The position numbers and the translations under genes were made by a program. The notes under the pieces were generated by a model. The model was given only the letters and a program-made list of their open reading frames with translations, was not told the DNA's origin and made no database searches. Below are positions 13,631 to 17,575 of a stretch of DNA of 17,575 nucleotides, in pieces. Position 1 is the stretch's first letter. Each line of letters opens with the position of its first letter. Source of the stretch: Bacillota bacterium (GTDB lineage Bacteria; Bacillota; Clostridia; Peptostreptococcales; Anaerovoracaceae); NCBI GenBank assembly GCA_017619985.1, contig JAFZRG010000016.1:1-17575 (forward strand), written 5' to 3'.

Positions 13631-15599
13631 CTTTCTCTGTATCCTCTCTGAATATCATCCGCATCACGGTGAACGCGCCGGGCGTGCTTTCCACTTCCAG
13701 CCGGCCGCCGTTCTCGCGGATATACATCTTCGACATGGCCAGACCCATGCCTGTTCCCGTCTTTTTCGTCGTATAGAACGGGTCCATGCACTGCTGCACC
13801 TGTTCTTCCGTCATGCCCTGTCCGGTGTCATACACTTCCGTGACCACGTCATTTCCCTGCTGGTAGACCGAGACCTTCACTTCCTGTTCTTTCGGATCCA
13901 TGCCTGCCGCGATCTTCATCTCCACCGATTCCACGCTGTTCATCAGCAGGTTCACCAGCGCCTGACGGACAGGTTCCTTGCTGGTGTTGACGAAGAGATC
14001 CCGGTCGAGCTGCGTCCGGATGACGATCTTTTTTTTCGCTGAAATATAGGCGAGCCCGAGACAGTCGTCCACGACGTCCGCCATGCAGAACCGCTCCTGC
14101 TGCCCTCTCGGCGGACGGGAGTAGTTCATCAGGGTCTCGATCATCTTCGAGATGCGGTCCACTTCCCGCGGTACGTATTCGTTGAACGACTCCAGGAATT
14201 CCGGATCGCTCCCCTGTTCCTTTGCCAGGGACGCGTAAGTTCGTATCGTGGTCAGCGGGTTCTTGATCTCGTGCGCGATGCCGGAAATGATGCGGTTGAG
14301 CGCCTTATTCTTGCTTTCCTCGAAGATCTCCTGCTTTTCCTGCTCTTCGCTCGTAACGTCCTCCACGATGAACACGCGCTCGTCCTGGACGGATGTCCTG
14401 TGACACTGGTAGCGGTAGGTATGCCGGCTGCCGTCTTCATCGCGCAGCACGAGCAGTTCCGGCTGATCCATCTCCGCCGGCGACTTCTCCCAGGCAGGGC
14501 CTATGATGTGCATCGTTTCGATGTTGGGAAGATCCGGCTGTTCGATGGGAATGCCCTCCATGCGGCGGGCCACGTCGTTCATCAGAAGCACCGTGCCGTC
14601 CAGTTTGACGACCAGATTAGCGGCAGATCCGTGTTCCACAAGTTTGTTCCGCAGCGTATAGGCATTCTCGAGATCGTCGACCTTCTCCTTCAATTCGCTC
14701 GTCTTCTCGTCGACCATGCGGCGCAGCTGACGGTTGAACACGATAATCGACGCAAGTATCAGCAGCGCGCCGGCAAACACAATGCCCAGGATATTCGTCA
14801 AACGCCGGATGCGCATCTGGGCGTTTTCCAGATCCATGTTCACGATCCAGCGGTCCAGGATGTCCTTATATTTCGCGCTGGCACGCAGCTGGTTGATGCA
14901 CCCGTTGATCGAGTTGATCCGCAGATGGTCGTCGCGCCGCAGCAAAATGGAATAACTTGTGCTGCTCAGATAATTCAGAGCTATCGTATACTGTTCCGGC
15001 AGCTGTCCGGGACCGATATAGGACTGCACGCAGTCCCTCAGAGCAACGATCATATCGACGTCGCCCTGCTGCAGCGACCGGAACAGATCCTCCTGCGTCG
15101 ACATGATGATGATGGGGTTTGCCCGGATCTGCGAGACCTGCGAATAGCTGGCGGTGCCCATTTCGTAAGCGGTCTTCGCCCCGTACATGGACGGATGCTC
15201 CAGGATATAGTCGCTTTTGCTCTTCTCCGCGACCAGGCAGACGGAAGCGGCATAGATCTCGGAGGACGGCTTCAGGGACGTATAGTTGGCGGCGTCGCTG
15301 TCCAGCGCGCCGAGGACCGCGTCCACCTCGCCTTTGTCCAGCGCGGTGACCGCCTGCATCTGGCGGTCGTAGATCACATATTCCACGTTCAGATCACCGA
15401 TGCGTGCCAGCTCGTTCATGATGTCGATGTAGGCGCCTTGCGGCATTCCGTTCTCATCGATGAACATCAGAGGTTTCATATGACCGCTTACCGCCACCCG
15501 GATATCTCTGTAACTTCCCGCGCCGAAGACCGGCAAAGCTCCGAAAAACACGCAAAAAGCACAGAGGAAAACGATCATTGTCTTTCTTCTGTGCTTCAT
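13599..15599 (-). CDS. Sensor histidine kinase with extracytoplasmic solute-binding domain
   Basis: Taken from the ATG at 15597-15599 this is 666 residues. A signal-type helix (about 7-27, ending LPVFGAG) is followed by a family-3 solute-binding (Venus-flytrap) sensor of roughly 230 residues (IRVAVSGHMKPLMFIDENG, then DKGEVDAVLGAL). After it come a transmembrane helix (about 270-288), a coiled linker, a PAS-like domain (about 325-415) and HisKA with GIAHEIKNPLTT (H443). The ATPase domain has an N box (N554), G1 DTGQG (591-595) and G2 GTGMGLA (615-621). It probably binds an amino acid or similar ligand outside the cell and phosphorylates the adjacent NtrC-type regulator. An upstream in-frame ATG at 15644 would add 15 residues, but it lies inside a TATAAT box, so I prefer the later start, which has GGGTGA upstream and restores a normal signal sequence. 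Confidence 0.9.
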   Translation of the reverse strand: MKHRRKTMIVFLCAFCVFFGALPVFGAGSYRDIRVAVSGHMKPLMFIDENGMPQGAYIDIMNELARIGDLNVEYVIYDRQMQAVTALDKGEVDAVLGALDSDAANYTSLKPSSEIYAASVCLVAEKSKSDYILEHPSMYGAKTAYEMGTASYSQVSQIRANPIIIMSTQEDLFRSLQQGDVDMIVALRDCVQSYIGPGQLPEQYTIALNYLSSTSYSILLRRDDHLRINSINGCINQLRASAKYKDILDRWIVNMDLENAQMRIRRLTNILGIVFAGALLILASIIVFNRQLRRMVDEKTSELKEKVDDLENAYTLRNKLVEHGSAANLVVKLDGTVLLMNDVARRMEGIPIEQPDLPNIETMHIIGPAWEKSPAEMDQPELLVLRDEDGSRHTYRYQCHRTSVQDERVFIVEDVTSEEQEKQEIFEESKNKALNRIISGIAHEIKNPLTTIRTYASLAKEQGSDPEFLESFNEYVPREVDRISKMIETLMNYSRPPRGQQERFCMADVVDDCLGLAYISAKKKIVIRTQLDRDLFVNTSKEPVRQALVNLLMNSVESVEMKIAAGMDPKEQEVKVSVYQQGNDVVTEVYDTGQGMTEEQVQQCMDPFYTTKKTGTGMGLAMSKMYIRENGGRLEVESTPGAFTVMRMIFREDTEKDDEAQNMDRG

Positions 15600-15642
15600 C
15601 TGCTTCACCCGCTTTCGTGATGACGGAAATGCCTTCTGCCAC

Positions 15643-15651
15643 ATTATATCA
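15643..15651 (-). promoter_or_regulatory. Extended -10 promoter for the sensor-regulator operon
   Basis: The minus strand reads TGATATAAT: a perfect TATAAT with the TG-N extension that can replace a -35 element; no good -35 is visible. Transcription would start near 15636, about 37 bases before the preferred kinase start and immediately after the dnaJ terminator. The site therefore marks the 5' edge of the accessory block. Confidence 0.6.
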
Positions 15652-15653
15652 CG

Positions 15654-15672
15654 AAAACGGCAATTTTTGCCG
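15654..15672 (-). terminator. Rho-independent terminator after dnaJ
   Basis: Stem cggcaa (15658-15663) pairs with ttgccg (15667-15672) around a 3-base loop, followed on the minus strand by TTTT. The hairpin begins only 4 bases past the dnaJ stop codon. The stem is short (6 bp) so it may be leaky, but position and tail fit an intrinsic terminator closing the heat-shock operon. Confidence 0.65.
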
Positions 15673-15676
15673 ATAT

Positions 15677-16828
15677 TTAACTGAACAGATCCTTCAGGCT
15701 GTCCATGAAGGACTTGCGCTTCGCGTAGCCCGCCGTGCTCTTCGTCTCGCCGAACTGGCGGATGAGCTCCTTCTGCTCGTTCGTCAGCTTCGTCGGGACC
15801 TCCAGCACGATCTCCGCGTACAGGTCACCGGGCCGCTTGCTGCGCACGTTGGGCACGCCTTTGCCCTTCATGCGGAGCACGTCGCCGGGCTGCGTTCCCG
15901 CCGGCACCTTCAGCGCCAGCTTCTCGGAAAGCCCCGGGATCGTGACGGTATCGCCCAGCGCTGCCTGGCTGAACGTGACGGGCACCTTGAGCCACAGATC
16001 GTCGCCCTTGCGGATAAACAGTTTGTGCTCGCCCACGTTCAGGACGATGTACAGGTCGCCCGCAGGGCCGCCGTTGCTGCCGGGCTGGCCCTGGCCCTGG
16101 AGGGTCAGGACGTAGTCGGTGTAGACGCCTGCCGGGATCGTGACGTTCAGCGTGATGGTCTTGCGGACCTTGCCGGTGCCGCCGCAGTCGGGACAGGGAT
16201 CTTCGATGATCTGACCCGTGCCGCCGCAGTGGTCGCAGGTGCGCACGCTCTGGAACTGCCCGAGGGGCGTGCTCTGCACGGTACGGACCTGGCCGGACCC
16301 GCCGCAGTGCGGACAGGTCTTCTTGCCGGTGCCCTTTTTGGCTCCCGTGCCGCCGCAGGTGTCGCAGGTGCAGTCCTTCGTGAGGCGGATCTCCTTCTTG
16401 CAGCCGAACACCGCCTCGTCGAAAGTGATGTTCATGCGCTTCTGGATGTCCGCGCCTCTTCTCGGGCCGTTCCTCGCCTGCCGCGTGCTGCCGCCGAATC
16501 CGCCGAATCCACCGAACATGTTGAAGATGTCCTCGAATCCGCCGAATCCGCTCGCGTCGAAGCCGCCGAAGCCCCCCGCGCCGCCGTAGGCTGCGTTCGG
16601 GTCCACGCCGGCGAAGCCGAAGCGGTCGTATTTTTCCTTTTTATCGGGGTCGGACAGGACGGAATAGGCCTCGTTGATCTCCTTGAACTTCTCCTCGGCA
16701 CTCTTGTCGCCGGGGTTTCTGTCCGGATGGTACTTCATGGCCATCTTGCGGAACGCGGACTTGATCTGATCCTCGCTTGCGCCTTTTTCCAGTCCTAAGA
16801 CCTCGTAGTAATCTCTTTTGTCTGCCAT
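15677..16828 (-). CDS. dnaJ: Chaperone protein DnaJ (Hsp40)
   Basis: 383 residues from the ATG at 16826-16828 (MADKRDYYEVLGL, the classic DnaJ start); earlier in-frame codons would run into an intergenic hairpin. Order of domains: J domain with the HPD motif (KYHPDRNPGDKSAEEKF), a Gly/Phe-rich linker (FGGFGGFGG), then a zinc-binding domain with all four CxxCxGxG repeats (CDTCGGTG, CPHCGGSG, CDHCGGTG, CPDCGGTG). The C-terminal substrate-binding region follows, with GDLYIVLNVGEH. It delivers unfolded clients to DnaK and stimulates its ATPase. It lies 60 bases downstream of dnaK in the usual operon order. Nothing appears broken. Confidence 0.97.
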   Translation of the reverse strand: MADKRDYYEVLGLEKGASEDQIKSAFRKMAMKYHPDRNPGDKSAEEKFKEINEAYSVLSDPDKKEKYDRFGFAGVDPNAAYGGAGGFGGFDASGFGGFEDIFNMFGGFGGFGGSTRQARNGPRRGADIQKRMNITFDEAVFGCKKEIRLTKDCTCDTCGGTGAKKGTGKKTCPHCGGSGQVRTVQSTPLGQFQSVRTCDHCGGTGQIIEDPCPDCGGTGKVRKTITLNVTIPAGVYTDYVLTLQGQGQPGSNGGPAGDLYIVLNVGEHKLFIRKGDDLWLKVPVTFSQAALGDTVTIPGLSEKLALKVPAGTQPGDVLRMKGKGVPNVRSKRPGDLYAEIVLEVPTKLTNEQKELIRQFGETKSTAGYAKRKSFMDSLKDLFS

Positions 16829-16839
16829 ATCTTTAATCC

Positions 16840-16872
16840 GCGCGAAGGCGGACTCGCCGCCCGCCTTCACGC
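16840..16872 (-). other. Stem-loop in the dnaK-dnaJ intergenic region
   Basis: Two 12-base arms (16840-16851 and 16861-16872) pair with one G-U wobble around a 9-base loop. It lies between the dnaK stop and the dnaJ start and has no U-tract. It probably tunes the DnaK:DnaJ ratio by partial termination or mRNA processing. Confidence 0.65.
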
Positions 16873-16888
16873 TACCCTTTTATTTCGA

Positions 16889-17575
16889 TTATTTGTCGTC
16901 GTCCACGACTTCGAAGTCCGCATCCTGGACCCCGTCATTGGGAGCCGGGCCGCCCTGCTGGCCGCCGAAGCCCGCGCCGGGGTTGAATCCGCCCATATCG
17001 GGGCCTGCTCCGCCCTGCTGTGCCTGCTGCTGCGCAGCCTGCTCGTACAGCTTGGTGCTCATGATGTGGAACTTCTGGGTGAGAGCCTCGATCTTGGCCT
17101 TGACGTCCTCGGTCGTGCCGGCGTTCAGCGCCTTCTGCAGCTCGTCCTTGGCGTCCGTGATCTCCCTGACCTCCGCTTCGGAGAGCTTGCCCTCCAGCGT
17201 CTTGAGGTTCTTCTCGGTCTCGTAGATCATGGTCTCGGCCTGGTTGCGGGTCTCGGTGTCTTCTTTCTTCTTTTTATCGGCCTCGGCATACTCTTCGGCT
17301 TCCTTGACCTTCTGCTTGATCTCCTCGTCGGAGAGCTTGCTGGAGGAAGTGATGGTGATGTGCTGCTCTTTGCCGGTGCCCAGATCCTTGGCGCTTACGT
17401 TGACGATGCCATTGGCGTCGATATCGAAGGTTACCTCGATCTGAGGCACGCCGCGCGGAGCCGCCGGGATGCCGGTGAGCTGGAATCTGCCCAGCGTGAT
17501 GTTGTCCGCTGCCATCTGGCGTTCGCCCTGCATGACGTGGATATCCACCGCGCTCTGGTTGTCCGCGGCCGTGGA
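16889..17575 (-). CDS. dnaK: Chaperone protein DnaK (Hsp70), C-terminal fragment (runs off the right edge)
   Basis: The last 228 residues of DnaK; the open frame continues past the window edge, so no start is visible here. It opens with STAADNQSAVDIHVMQGER, a near-invariant stretch of the substrate-binding beta-sandwich. It continues through GVPQIEVTFDIDANGIVNVSAKD, here split across the annotated region, into the helical lid (KVKEAEEYAEADKKKKEDTE, NQAETMIYETEKNL). It ends in a Gly/Gln-rich tail and acidic EVVDDDK, the usual EEVD-like bacterial terminus. The ATPase domain is outside the window. DnaK is the cytoplasmic Hsp70 chaperone working with DnaJ and GrpE. Confidence 0.97.
   Translation of the reverse strand, partial: STAADNQSAVDIHVMQGERQMAADNITLGRFQLTGIPAAPRGVPQIEVTFDIDANGIVNVSAKDLGTGKEQHITITSSSKLSDEEIKQKVKEAEEYAEADKKKKEDTETRNQAETMIYETEKNLKTLEGKLSEAEVREITDAKDELQKALNAGTTEDVKAKIEALTQKFHIMSTKLYEQAAQQQAQQGGAGPDMGGFNPGAGFGGQQGGPAPNDGVQDADFEVVDDDK

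Noticed and set aside
16829..16870. Upstream in-frame GTG/ATG extension of dnaJ.
   Set aside because: The extension falls inside the intergenic stem-loop and precedes the universally conserved MADKRDYYEVLG start.

Overview
The window looks like part of a chromosome from an anaerobic, amino-acid-fermenting member of the Bacillota (Clostridia). The reasons are the GC-rich but clostridial-style proteins, strong AGGAGG-type ribosome binding sites, a dnaK-dnaJ...prmA heat-shock neighbourhood, and amino-acid/peptide catabolic genes under a sigma-54 activator. I cannot name the species. Every supported gene lies on the minus strand, so the transcription order runs from the right edge to the left edge. 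No stretch of 300 bases or more lacks a gene. I saw no tRNA, rRNA, transposase, integrase or CRISPR array.

Right edge (about 15654-17575): the 3' part of dnaK, a dnaK-dnaJ intergenic stem-loop, complete dnaJ, and a small rho-independent terminator. Far left edge (1-180): the first 60 codons of prmA (ribosomal protein L11 methyltransferase). In many Bacillota prmA directly follows dnaJ. Here about 15.5 kb of accessory metabolism separates them.

The intervening block reads as one regulated module. An extended -10 promoter just after the dnaJ terminator drives a two-gene operon: a membrane histidine kinase with an extracytoplasmic solute-binding (Venus-flytrap) sensor, and an NtrC-type sigma-54 activator overlapping it by 32 nt. 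Directly after the regulator is a consensus sigma-54 promoter (TGGCACG-N4-TTGCT). Its -24 element is the 3' arm of the regulator operon's own terminator. It fires into a peptide-type ABC transporter operon: lipoprotein binding protein, two permeases and two ATPases. Two divergent alanine-dehydrogenase-family enzymes follow in the same operon. After a strong terminator-like hairpin comes a tight three-gene run: a cytoplasmic NlpC/P60-type peptidase-like protein with a degenerate second copy, an alanine/ornithine-racemase-family PLP enzyme, and an MmgE/PrpD-family protein.

My working model, which is inference, is an inducible system that senses an extracellular amino acid or peptide and imports it through the Opp/Dpp-type transporter. 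It would then hydrolyse the peptide with the NlpC/P60 protein, adjust stereochemistry with the racemase and perhaps the MmgE/PrpD protein, and oxidatively deaminate the product with the Ald-like enzymes. The layout resembles the Bacillus subtilis dpp-ykf locus for D-amino-acid-containing or muropeptide substrates, but the enzymes and the sigma-54 control differ. The true substrate cannot be read from the sequence.
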